Of a stretch of 20,393 nucleotides of DNA, positions 8,370-14,861 are shown piece by piece (within the stretch, counting starts at the first letter, position 1; each line of letters opens with the position of its first letter). Position numbers and translations under genes: made by a program. Origin of the DNA: a virus. The DNA is taken from IMG/VR virus record IMGVR_UViG_3300030380_003836, positions 1-20,393 of that record; one strand, given 5' to 3'. The notes under the pieces are model-generated. The model made no database searches. It was not told the origin of the DNA and saw only the letters and a program-made list of their open reading frames with translations.

Positions 8370-9971
8370 CTACTTAGAAATGTTTTGTAAAGTATTAGTT
8401 ACAGTTTCAGGATTCATGCCTTGTGCTGATGCTTGTTGTTGCATAGCACCAATAGTCTGTGCACCCTGCGACATTTCTTCATCAGAACGAATTAACTCTT
8501 CAGGAACACCTAATTTTTTAGCTAAATATTTAGCAGTATCATTTTGTTTAATAAGAACATTGGTTAATGATGGCCCTAATCTAGCTTGTAACATACCTAT
8601 AAATCTATCTAATGTAGCAACATCTTGTTGTTGCTGTGCTTGTGCAAGTGGCGAAGAAGATCGTATTTTTATTTCTCTACCATTTATAGTAGGTATTTTA
8701 ATACGTCCTTGTTTTTTAAGGATATATACTACTCTTTGTAATACAGGATTAACTAGTTCAGCTTGTAATCTTCCAAAAGCAGCACCTATTTGTCTTGACA
8801 AGTCTGCCATACGTTCTGCTACTTCTGTAGCTGACATAGGTGTTTTTTGATTTGGCTGACCCAACATATCATTATACAATGCTTTCTTAATATTTTGACG
8901 CATATCTTTTAAAACTAAATCAGATATTTGAAAATTACCTGCAGGTGATACAGGAGTTAAACCACTACTTCCAACTGCTTTAGGTATAATAGTTCCCGGA
9001 ATAAGTTGTATGTTATCTACATTAATAACACCATCATCTTCAACTTGATACATACCTGATATTGCCATTTGTGCATTCTCTAGTACAAGTTCTATTACTA
9101 AGTTAGCTGTTTTAATTGCAGGCAAAGCAAGTTGTAATGGCCCTCGACCATATACTTCCCCTGCACATTTACTCCATCTGTAAATAAGATATGGATTAGA
9201 TCCAATACCTTTAAATGTTTTAGACAAAAGTTCTGCTTCATATTGTTCTGAAATAACGCAATATACGTGTTCCTCTTCTTTTGCTTGATAATTTCTATAA
9301 ACAACTTCTATTATCTTACATTCTTTATCAGGTGTTTTACCCATCTCTTCCATCATACGTGGTGGTATAATAGCTTCAGGATATGCACTTTTAATTTGTG
9401 CAAATTTAATTCTTCTTTCTCTAAATACATGATCAATCTTATCGTCATGTCCTGCATCTAATAATAAATGTGGTAATGGTATTGCTTTAAATCTTATTGG
9501 TTGTACTGCATCTCCTTCTTCAACAAGTAAACAACCTGTGCCTACTGCACAATCTAAAAATGTTTCATGAACTTCTTGGCTAAAGTTTGAGTTTTGTAAA
9601 ATTTCAAATACATATTCAGTTACTTCATCTAATGTTTCATTTACTTCTTTGCGTTCATTTTCGGGTATTTCTGTACCACTTGTAAATTCTGCCCATCTTG
9701 CATAATTGGGAACAATTCCAGATTGAAGTCTTGAGGCAAACTCTTGTACACCTACTACAGCTGTTTCATCAAATATACGTTCACTTCTACGTTTGGCTAT
9801 ACTTTCAGAATAAAATGATTCTCTTTGTGGTAATGCATATTCATAACAATCTTCAAAAACAGGAACCCATTGATCTTTTATTGATTGAGCCCTTCTATAT
9901 CGAGCAAGAAGTTGTTTTACTTTTGAGGCACTATAATCTACAGATGCCTGTGGTTTAACATCAACAACCAT
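8370..9971 (-). CDS. Head-tail connector (portal) protein, T7 gp8-like
   Basis: The product has 533 residues, against 536 in T7 gp8. The N-terminal region has the family elements RYRRAQSIKDQW (about 25-36), YEYALPQRESFY (about 44-55), RIFDETAVVGVQEFASRLQSG (about 65-85, followed by IVPNYARWAEF), and a VGTGCLLVEE element (about 142-151). Next come a PIRFKAIPLPHLLLDAG segment and, in the C-terminal half, YRWSKCAGEVYGRGP followed by the MSATEV element (about 402-407) and the long helix with AERMADLSRQIGAAFGRLQ. Twelve copies form the portal ring through which the terminase pumps DNA and on which the tail tubular A ring is built. The ATG overlaps the upstream stop as TAATG. The C-terminal tail is Gln/Ala-rich and probably flexible. 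Confidence 0.94.
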   Translation of the reverse strand: MVVDVKPQASVDYSASKVKQLLARYRRAQSIKDQWVPVFEDCYEYALPQRESFYSESIAKRRSERIFDETAVVGVQEFASRLQSGIVPNYARWAEFTSGTEIPENERKEVNETLDEVTEYVFEILQNSNFSQEVHETFLDCAVGTGCLLVEEGDAVQPIRFKAIPLPHLLLDAGHDDKIDHVFRERRIKFAQIKSAYPEAIIPPRMMEEMGKTPDKECKIIEVVYRNYQAKEEEHVYCVISEQYEAELLSKTFKGIGSNPYLIYRWSKCAGEVYGRGPLQLALPAIKTANLVIELVLENAQMAISGMYQVEDDGVINVDNIQLIPGTIIPKAVGSSGLTPVSPAGNFQISDLVLKDMRQNIKKALYNDMLGQPNQKTPMSATEVAERMADLSRQIGAAFGRLQAELVNPVLQRVVYILKKQGRIKIPTINGREIKIRSSSPLAQAQQQQDVATLDRFIGMLQARLGPSLTNVLIKQNDTAKYLAKKLGVPEELIRSDEEMSQGAQTIGAMQQQASAQGMNPETVTNTLQNISK

Positions 9972-10246
9972 TAAACACCAAGTGTTTCTCTTGTTGTAGT
10001 ACCTGCAGCAACTTGAAAACCTCTTCCACCTCTTCTACCTGATAAAAGAGAACGTCTTCCTCTTCTTCCAGTAAGTGTAGAAAGAGTATCTTGATATTGT
10101 TCTTCTTTCATTTTTTCACGTTCAGCTAATTCTTTTCTTCTAGCCATTTCTCTTTGTGCTCTTACAGTACCATCAACAGGTGGTGGTGGTGGTGCAGGCG
10201 TAGAGCGTTTTTTTCTTCTAAACGGATTAGGTATACTTATACACAT
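9971..10246 (-). CDS. Small conserved phage protein between large terminase and portal
   Basis: This 91-residue protein starts with a basic NPFRRKKRS block and a proline run (about residues 17-23), continues with a charged helix (AQREMARRKELAEREKM), and ends with the element TGRRGRRSLLSGRRGGRGF. Short proteins with a pro-rich N-terminus and a GRRSLL..GRGG.GF tail are often found just before podovirus portal genes; I know no established function. The start overlaps the large-terminase stop as TAATG and the stop overlaps the portal start the same way. This keeps it in strict translational coupling with packaging genes, so a portal or packaging accessory role is likely but unproven. Confidence 0.7.
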   Translation of the reverse strand: MCISIPNPFRRKKRSTPAPPPPPVDGTVRAQREMARRKELAEREKMKEEQYQDTLSTLTGRRGRRSLLSGRRGGRGFQVAAGTTTRETLGV

Positions 10247-11751
10247 TATCTTCGCCTTTCGTATATGTTTTTTGCATTACCAGTAAAAACGTCAAATTTA
10301 CGTTTTGCTATTATAGGTTTACTATATTTTGTTCCAATCGTCAACGATCTACCTTCACCTGCTCCTAACATTAAATATTGTAATGCATCATGAATATGAG
10401 AGAATCTATTCTTATTGGGACGTTCATCATATCGTTCACCTGATACTTGAAGTCTTCTATAGTGATATCCACCTGAAAATCCACGTATAATATTTATACA
10501 ACTTTTATCTATTAGAATACCTGATTCACCATCAACCATACGATTTAATGAAGCAGAAACTGATTCTATACGTAATGCTACATCATTACTAGGTGCAGGC
10601 CGTGCCATAATACCTTTACCTCTAAGTATTTGAAAAGGAGTAGATTCATCTGTTTGTACTCTATGATCTCCTGCAGGATCTCCAAATATATAAAATTGTC
10701 TAGGATGATATCGTAACATAGATTGTTTCATTAAATCAGAGAATCGAACAATACCCATATCTTCTGCTACAAGTTCTTCTAATATGACCCATCTATTGCG
10801 TACCTTTTGTGCAAACACACACGCAGGTGTTAATCCAAAATCAATACCAACATAGATAGGTAATGATGGAGCAATAGCTAATTCTCCTTTAGCAACATGA
10901 ACATCATGTTTAAATGACTCGTACACAGGTTTACCATCTTCTACTGTGCCTAGTTTGTTAAGAACATAAACATCAATCCATGATTTAGTCTTACCCCGTA
11001 TAATATTAGAGTAATAATTTTCAGTAAGATTATTTTGATTTTCAGAATTTTTGTTTTTTTGATATTCTTCTATTTCATTGTTTTTATTTTTTATTTCTAA
11101 CATAGCAGGAGGTTGATTAAAAAATTTCCAGTTGTCAGGTTTAATAAGCATCTTAGCTTCTTGTTTACTAATATAGTCGGGTATAATAGTTTCACCTGCC
11201 ATTATTGCCCACCAATGATCAGAGTCAGGGGGGTTGGTATCACAAACAACACCATACCATGTTGGGCCACCATCACGCATAGATGGAAAACGACCAACAC
11301 GCATAGAACAAGCATCAACAATACTTTTAGGAATCTCTCGTGCCTCATTGATCCACACTCCTGTCAGTTCTAATGATAATAACTTTTTAACATCTTCAGG
11401 TCTATCAAGTGCTAAAAATATAACTTCACAGTCTATATCACCTTTTTTAAGTTTATGTGTATATGGAACGCTCCATGTAAAGTTTCCCCAGTCTTCTTCT
11501 GGAAACCAATCAAGCCATGTTTTAATTGTAGTTGTTTTTAATTGTGGGTTTGTATTACGTATTACTGCCCAACGTGTACGCCGTATACCTTGTTCATTTG
11601 GTTTTTGATTTATAGCTCGTTTAATTATTTCAATACAACACGCTACTGACTTACCTGAACCAACTGGGCCTCGTATACCTCTAAAGAAAGTATTGTCTTT
11701 TAGAAAATCTTTTAGTGTTGTACCATTTGGTTTATAACTTAGTGATCCCAT
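10246..11751 (-). CDS. Terminase large subunit (ATPase and nuclease)
   Basis: The product has 501 residues. The ATPase domain has Walker A GPVGSGKS at 28-35, a Walker B-like GVWINEA at 131-137 (E136 as the catalytic acid), and a coupling motif DTNPP at 171-175. The RNase H-like nuclease domain carries its acidic residues at D304 (GIDFG), D358 (FGDPAGD) and D455 (HIHDALQY). The enzyme cuts the concatemer and drives DNA into the procapsid through the portal. A low-complexity Asn/Lys/Glu-rich insertion at about 220-245 joins the two domains. In the Walker B motif the usual first Asp is Asn (N135). The ATG at 11751 lies 20 bases inside the end of the preceding small gene, so the two are coupled; no strong ribosome site is visible. 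Confidence 0.96.
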   Translation of the reverse strand: MGSLSYKPNGTTLKDFLKDNTFFRGIRGPVGSGKSVACCIEIIKRAINQKPNEQGIRRTRWAVIRNTNPQLKTTTIKTWLDWFPEEDWGNFTWSVPYTHKLKKGDIDCEVIFLALDRPEDVKKLLSLELTGVWINEAREIPKSIVDACSMRVGRFPSMRDGGPTWYGVVCDTNPPDSDHWWAIMAGETIIPDYISKQEAKMLIKPDNWKFFNQPPAMLEIKNKNNEIEEYQKNKNSENQNNLTENYYSNIIRGKTKSWIDVYVLNKLGTVEDGKPVYESFKHDVHVAKGELAIAPSLPIYVGIDFGLTPACVFAQKVRNRWVILEELVAEDMGIVRFSDLMKQSMLRYHPRQFYIFGDPAGDHRVQTDESTPFQILRGKGIMARPAPSNDVALRIESVSASLNRMVDGESGILIDKSCINIIRGFSGGYHYRRLQVSGERYDERPNKNRFSHIHDALQYLMLGAGEGRSLTIGTKYSKPIIAKRKFDVFTGNAKNIYERRR

Positions 11752-11926
11752 AGTTTACAGCCAATTCATATAATTTTTCTCTAGCTTGTTCTGATAAAGA
11801 TTCTATGATTCTATCAGCTTCATGGTTAGTTACAAACTCTTTTGGATAATGTTTCATATGTTGTGATTTAACAACTGTACGTAATGTATTAATTTCTTTA
11901 ATAGTATATTTAGTAAATATTGTCAT
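11732..11926 (-). CDS. Small conserved protein upstream of large terminase
   Basis: The product has 64 residues: a mixed N-terminal part, then a helical acidic half with HYPKEFVTNHEADRIIESL and AREKLYELAVNYG. Short proteins with a similar 'yP.dfvt..eAdrlIe.L' core are found before the large terminase of other marine phages; I know of no established function. It overlaps the terminase start by 20 bases and the preceding Lys-rich gene by four (ATGA), so it is part of one co-translated chain. A terminase accessory role is plausible from position alone. Confidence 0.6.
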   Translation of the reverse strand: MTIFTKYTIKEINTLRTVVKSQHMKHYPKEFVTNHEADRIIESLSEQAREKLYELAVNYGITKL

Positions 11927-12267
11927 TTTAATAATCCTTTATAGTTTAAAGAACCTTTTAATAAAGTATTTGGTGCTCCTCCACCTCCTTTGAATTTTAT
12001 TTTACTTTTTTGTTTTTTTACCTTTTCTTGGTATTTAGGGTTTCTAAAAATTTTTCTTGCTTTACTAATTTCACTTTTTGGATCTTTTTCTTCTTTAAGT
12101 AAATTACGATAGTTTGATGTAATTAGCTTTCTATATTGTTTTATTGGCTGATTAGATTGTTTTGCTTTTTGTTCTAATAAATTAGGGTGTTTAAGTAATT
12201 CTTTTTTTTTAGATTTTGAATTATTAAATCTTAAAATAATTCGTTTAATTTTTTGCAGATTTGTCAT
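11923..12267 (-). CDS. Lysine-rich protein of unknown function
   Basis: I do not recognise this 114-residue protein. It is strongly basic, with repeated Lys/Asn/Gln helices (KSKKKELLKHPNLLEQKAK, KARKIFRNPKYQEKVKKQ), and ends with a Gly-rich KFKGGGGAPNTLL element and a short NYKGLL tail. The composition suggests nucleic-acid binding. It has ATGA overlaps with both neighbours. The frame is long and tightly packed between genes, which supports it being real, although A/T-rich codons alone can make Lys-rich open frames. Confidence 0.6.
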   Translation of the reverse strand: MTNLQKIKRIILRFNNSKSKKKELLKHPNLLEQKAKQSNQPIKQYRKLITSNYRNLLKEEKDPKSEISKARKIFRNPKYQEKVKKQKSKIKFKGGGGAPNTLLKGSLNYKGLLK

Positions 12268-12659
12268 GCTCTATACTTCTTTACTTTACGTGCAATAGAT
12301 TTAGGTTGTTTACTAAATTGTTTACCCATAGCTTTATCTTTACGTTTCTTAGCAGAAGTACGAGCATATTCTTTAGATGATAAACTTTTTATAGCTTTAG
12401 ATGGTAAATATCTTTCTCCAGTAACACTAGATTTTTTACCCGATTTTGTACGCCACTTTTGTTTTGACCATTTAGATAACGAGTTACTAGATTTCTTAGA
12501 CCCACTATATCCACCACCTGATTTTTTATATGCTTTGACGGCCGCTTGTGCTTTTCTGCCTGACCATTGACCTGCAGCAGTACCATGTGATGCTTGTGCT
12601 TTTATTCTAGCTACAATACGTTTCCATAGTTTTGGATTTCTTTTTTTTGCCGAACTCAT
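12264..12659 (-). CDS. DUF5872-like basic protein
   Basis: The product has 131 residues and is very basic. The pattern is distinctive: KRNPKLWKRIVARIKA at the N-terminus, then GQWSGRKAQAAVKAYKKSGGGY (about residues 30-51), then SLSKWSKQKWRTKSGK (about 60-75), GERYLPSKAIKSLSS, and a C-terminal KQFSKQPKSIARKVKKYR. The order 'GQWSaRKAQ..v..Ykk.GGGY ... SL.kW..q.WrTksGk ... ERYLPskAI..L' is, as I recall it, that of a family (DUF5872) found in phages and also in large DNA viruses of eukaryotes. The function is unknown; the charge and the conserved Trp and Lys positions suggest a DNA- or virion-associated protein. It overlaps both neighbours by four bases. Confidence 0.75.
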   Translation of the reverse strand: MSSAKKRNPKLWKRIVARIKAQASHGTAAGQWSGRKAQAAVKAYKKSGGGYSGSKKSSNSLSKWSKQKWRTKSGKKSSVTGERYLPSKAIKSLSSKEYARTSAKKRKDKAMGKQFSKQPKSIARKVKKYRA

Positions 12660-12877
12660 TTTTTTGCTCTATTCTTTCTTCTACTGACCACTCGTATATT
12701 ACCTTTAGAGTTATTCCGAGGGTTTCCATCTTTATGGTCAATATCTTTGTTATCACCTTTTTTTACTTTTTTCAATTTAAGGAACAATCTTCTTAATTTG
12801 TTGCGATATGCTCTATCTTTTTTTGACGAAGAAGATGATTGGAATTTTTTATACTCCTTCTTATAATTCCTAGTCAT
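12656..12877 (-). CDS. Minimal HNH-like protein
   Basis: The product has only 73 residues. After a basic Ser/Lys-rich N-terminus it has KGDNKDIDHKDGNPRNNSKGNIRVVSRRKN (about residues 40-69). The DIDHKDGNPRNNS..N.R..SR..N pattern matches the beta-beta-alpha core of HNH endonucleases: a DH pair, Asn, and a final Asn. Similar tiny proteins are frequent near phage terminases, and in several phages HNH proteins assist terminase cutting. The usual zinc-binding Cys pairs are absent, and the protein is shorter than most active HNH nucleases, so activity is uncertain. ATGA overlap with the following gene. Confidence 0.72.
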   Translation of the reverse strand: MTRNYKKEYKKFQSSSSSKKDRAYRNKLRRLFLKLKKVKKGDNKDIDHKDGNPRNNSKGNIRVVSRRKNRAKK

Positions 12878-13058
12878 TGTTAGTTAGGATATGTGCCTCT
12901 GCCATTTTATATGCTTTTTCTTTTGAATGACCTTTGAGCATCTTATATTCTGCATATTGTTTTATTTGATTTTGTCTATGCAGTTGTAGTTCAGATAGAC
13001 GAGCAGTTTCCATAGACTTAGCTACTGCTTCATTTTTTTTTACTTTATCTTTGACCAC
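12870..13058 (-). CDS. Small charged helical protein, unknown
   Basis: This product of 62 residues is not recognised. It is a single helical protein with alternating charge (KDKVKKNEAVAKSMETARL, then KMLKGHSKEKAYKMAEA). It starts 14 bases inside the preceding gene and ends eight bases inside the next, which supports it as part of the packed chain of genes. No motif assigns a function. Confidence 0.5.
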   Translation of the reverse strand: MVKDKVKKNEAVAKSMETARLSELQLHRQNQIKQYAEYKMLKGHSKEKAYKMAEAHILTNND

Positions 13059-13515
13059 GTTTACGTTTTTTTCTTAAAGCTAAAATCATTTTCAGACGTT
13101 GAGCTTTGGTCATTCTTTGTGATTTTTTTTCATTCTTCTCATCAGCTTCACGTGCTCTCTTTAATAAGTCTTCTTTTGTACCTTTTTGAAAACGTGTGCT
13201 TAATCCTCTTTCTTTAGCTTTTTCCATAGAAGCAATTTTCTCTTTTGCTTTTTTTACTAATGGCCCTTCTTTTTTATCTTTAGATGTTGAAGTAGATTTT
13301 GGAGTAGGCTTTCCTTCCACTTTTGGTTTAACTCTTCCCGGTTTGTCAATTACACGCCCTCCCTTGGCTCTAAAATCTTGTGCAGTACCACCTCTTGGAT
13401 TCATAAGAAGTGTCGGCTTTCTTGTTGACATTGAGGTAACGATCTTACCTTTTTTCTTTTGCATTCTGGCTTTACCATATCCAGCCATGCCTGCTATTTT
13501 TGAATAATTTACCAT
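13045..13515 (-). CDS. Basic, disordered protein of the terminase-proximal cassette
   Basis: This 156-residue protein is not recognised. It starts MVNYSKIAGMAGYGKARMQKKKGK, has a central Gly/Pro/Lys-rich stretch that looks disordered (about 38-90), and ends in a Lys/Arg-rich helix (RMTKAQRLKMILALRKKRKR). A nucleic-acid or capsid-interior role would fit the charge. It has a weak upstream ribosome site (AAGGA, about 11 bases before the ATG), lies seven bases after the preceding gene and overlaps the next by 14. Confidence 0.58.
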   Translation of the reverse strand: MVNYSKIAGMAGYGKARMQKKKGKIVTSMSTRKPTLLMNPRGGTAQDFRAKGGRVIDKPGRVKPKVEGKPTPKSTSTSKDKKEGPLVKKAKEKIASMEKAKERGLSTRFQKGTKEDLLKRAREADEKNEKKSQRMTKAQRLKMILALRKKRKRGQR

Positions 13516-13522
13516 GATGTTA

Positions 13523-13714
13523 TTATCCTTTCTTTTTCTTTTTTGTCAACATCATGACTTTTCTTTTAACTTTTGTTGGTAGTTCTTTTAAATGAAATAA
13601 TTTTTTACTAGAAGATGTGTGTGTTTTACCAGAATGTAAAGTTCCATCAGACATTTTATGTGTGCCTCCTTTATGTTCTTTACCATCTTTAGTGTAATGA
13701 GATACGCCTTTCAT
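13523..13714 (-). CDS. Small conserved phage protein (KGVxHY type)
   Basis: The product has 63 residues and begins MKGVSHYTKDGKEHKGGTHKM, followed by GTLHSGKTHTSSSKKLFHLKEL and a Lys-rich tail. Small proteins with a 'KGV.HY..dGk.y.G.tHKM..G.lHtG..Ht..Sk.L.h' pattern are familiar from marine phages, where they lie beside the structural genes and have no known role. The repeated His residues (six) are notable and could bind a metal. The ATG overlaps the stop of the 24-residue frame upstream as TAATG. Confidence 0.62.
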   Translation of the reverse strand: MKGVSHYTKDGKEHKGGTHKMSDGTLHSGKTHTSSSKKLFHLKELPTKVKRKVMMLTKKKKKG

Positions 13715-13788
13715 TACTTCTTCTTCTTTTTCTTCATAGACATTTTTTTTGTTTTTTTAGTTCCGTATGATTTTAATGTACTAGGCAT
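13714..13788 (-). CDS. 24-residue basic peptide
   Basis: A short frame encodes MPSTLKSYGTKKTKKMSM followed by a run of Lys. It has one of the best ribosome sites in the cassette (AAAGGAGCAAAAATG on the coding strand). It overlaps the stop of the DUF6321-like gene upstream, and its own stop overlaps the next start as TAATG. The strong site and tight coupling argue that it is translated. It may be a real micro-protein of the basic cassette or mainly a way to couple its neighbours. Confidence 0.55.
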   Translation of the reverse strand: MPSTLKSYGTKKTKKMSMKKKKKK

Positions 13789-14095
13789 TTTTGCTCCTTT
13801 TCTTTTTGTTTTTTAATCGTATTGACATAGCTTTTGCTTTACTTCTTGCATCAGCTTTACTAGATGCTCCCCACGCCCTCAATGATAAAAGTAAACGAGT
13901 AGGTCTACCTTTACTATCTCTTTCAGGCCCGGGCATATTACCCATACGTGCTAAGAAAGATGCACGCCTTGGATTATCACCTCGTTTTACTGGTGCTTTT
14001 AATGTACCACCTTTATACGAAGCTCGACCCTTGGCATTTAATCCCCCTTTAGGATTCTTACCTTCTTTCCGTGTCCATGCAGGTGTCTTTGGCAT
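13781..14095 (-). CDS. DUF6321-like basic protein
   Basis: The product has 104 residues. The sequence is well conserved in phages and some other viruses, as I recall it: AWTRKEGKNPKGGLNAKGRAS (about residues 6-26), LKAPVKRGDNPRRASFLARMG (about 32-52), then MPGPERDSKGRPTRLLLSLRAWG (about 54-76), and a Lys-rich tail. This is the family named DUF6321; its function is unknown. The many invariant Gly, Pro and Arg suggest a compact nucleic-acid- or protein-binding unit. It is the first gene of the basic cassette after the small terminase, and the only one with a gap of more than 100 bases in front of it. No strong ribosome site is visible. Confidence 0.75.
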   Translation of the reverse strand: MPKTPAWTRKEGKNPKGGLNAKGRASYKGGTLKAPVKRGDNPRRASFLARMGNMPGPERDSKGRPTRLLLSLRAWGASSKADARSKAKAMSIRLKNKKKRSKNA

Positions 14096-14240
14096 GAACG
14101 AACTTTAACAGAAAAAAAAATTTTTGTCGAGCTTTTTGAACCTATAATGTGAGGACAGGACATATATAGTGTGTCATGTGTGGTTTTTTCGAAGTACCCT
14201 ATGTGTTTGTGTGAGCCAGTACATAACACCACAGACCGAG
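14096..14240 (-). other. 145-base gap before the basic cassette
   Basis: This is the largest gap within the minus-strand module. It holds no convincing gene. A nine-base A run followed by five T (14112-14125) and a TATATA stretch (14162-14167) could be part of a promoter for the cassette, but I see no good -35/-10 pair. There is no clear terminator for the small terminase gene. Confidence 0.35.
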
Positions 14241-14615
14241 CTACTTGAGGTCTATATTAATCTGGAAGTCGCCTTTAACAAGATGTTGATGTTTATCAGG
14301 TGCTTTGAATCCTGCTCGGTCTAGAATGTCCTTGCTTGCCTCAAGCTGTACGTACTCTGACTTGGCTCCACTTGCTAGATCCAGTAGCTTACTCTGTGCC
14401 TTGACTGCGGACATTCCAATAGACTTCTGTATCTCTTGAAACATATATTGCTGTACCTCTGGGGAACGTAACGCTCGACTTGCACTTACTCTTGAGCTAT
14501 TTCCCTTGTATCCTGCGACTTTCGAAGCATCGGTGATTGTACATCCTGTGGCTACGAGCGTATCAACTAACTTCTTCTGTTGTGGTGTTATTCCCTTTGG
14601 TTTAATGTTTGGCAT
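14241..14615 (-). CDS. Terminase small subunit
   Basis: The product has 124 residues. The N-terminal half is the DNA-binding helix-turn-helix region of small terminases: PQQKKLVDTLVATGCTITDA, then SKVAGYKGNSSRVSASRALRS and PEVQQYMFQEI (about residues 11-64). A middle helical oligomerisation part (SAVKAQSKLLDLASGA, EYVQLEASKDILDRAG) and a short C-terminal tail follow. The protein forms a ring that recognises the packaging site and feeds DNA to the large subunit. Here it is separated from the large subunit gene by about 2.5 kb, in contrast to the usual adjacent pair. It is the first gene of the leftward module. The ATG at 14615 has no strong ribosome site. Confidence 0.85.
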   Translation of the reverse strand: MPNIKPKGITPQQKKLVDTLVATGCTITDASKVAGYKGNSSRVSASRALRSPEVQQYMFQEIQKSIGMSAVKAQSKLLDLASGAKSEYVQLEASKDILDRAGFKAPDKHQHLVKGDFQINIDLK

Positions 14616-14626
14616 AACTAACTCAT

Positions 14627-14655
14627 CTAATATCAGACGGCAACGAAAAAGTCAA
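14627..14655 (-). promoter_or_regulatory. Candidate sigma70-like promoter for the leftward module
   Basis: On the minus strand TTGACT (14655-14650) is followed after 17 bases by TATTAG (14632-14627), with a TGA just before the -10 (extended -10 type). This would start transcription only some 5-8 bases before the small terminase ATG, so the message would be nearly leaderless. That is unusual and lowers my confidence. Confidence 0.4.
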
Positions 14656-14680
14656 CATACCTAATGTGTCTTTAGTGGAA

Positions 14681-14763
14681 GAGCACATAGTCCGTGCTCC
14701 CATGTCATAAGGACTCTTCTCTGGCAAAGAACCGTCCTTACGGTGTTCCAAAGAGGGAACACC
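14681..14763 (-). ncRNA. Three consecutive hairpins in the leader of the leftward module (candidate structured RNA)
   Basis: Three stems follow each other with almost no spacer. 14742-14763 has a perfect 8-pair stem (GGTGTTCC/GGAACACC) with a six-base loop. 14707-14741 has a 7-pair stem (TAAGGAC/GTCCTTA) whose top continues, across a 2x2 internal loop, into about six more pairs closed by a three-base loop. 14681-14699 has a 6-pair stem (GAGCAC/GTGCTC) with a seven-base loop. The region is richer in G+C than its surroundings. No T run follows, so these are not ordinary terminators. They could be a leader structure, an attenuator linked to the short frame at 14861-14835, a packaging or replication site, or a small RNA. 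I cannot choose from sequence alone. Confidence 0.45.
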
Positions 14764-14861
14764 TATCCTGCAAGACACTCTATCAATACGGGGTGCCATT
14801 TCGGGGAGGCATCTTCATTGAATGTAGTATCGAGTTACTGTTTCAGCTTTTGGTTCACCAT
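14763..14861 (-). pseudogene. Broken inverted copy of the start of the first early gene
   Basis: Read on the minus strand from the ATG at 14861, with a strong ribosome site (AAGGAGG at 14872-14866), the frame gives MVNQKLKQ, a TAA, then LDTTFNEDASPKWHPVLIECLAG and a TAG. The gene at 15091 begins MTNAKTKKVIDTTFNEELF. The two match in frame across the stop (M.N.K.K..[stop/V].DTTFNE), as does the DNA (16 identical bases, TCGATACTACATTCAA). The intact ribosome site means the first eight codons could still be translated as a leader peptide. Confidence 0.6.

Noticed and set aside
8041-8850. Open frame of 269 codons on the plus strand
   Set aside because: It lies opposite the scaffold, Bbp19-like and portal genes, is Cys/Ser-rich with no domain pattern, and has no ribosome site. 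Antisense frames free of stops are expected opposite these Gln/Glu/Ala-rich genes.
12253-12570. Plus-strand frame of 105 codons opposite the DUF5872-like gene
   Set aside because: It is the antisense reading of a conserved Lys/Ser-rich gene; no ribosome site.
14038-14232. Minus-strand frame of 64 codons across the gap before the DUF6321-like gene
   Set aside because: It overlaps the conserved DUF6321-like frame, its sequence has no recognisable pattern, and no ribosome site precedes it.
14680-14763. Possible tRNA or tRNA-like gene because of three successive stems
   Set aside because: There is no acceptor stem joining the ends and no T-loop consensus (GGTTCRA) at the right place on either strand; the three hairpins are independent.
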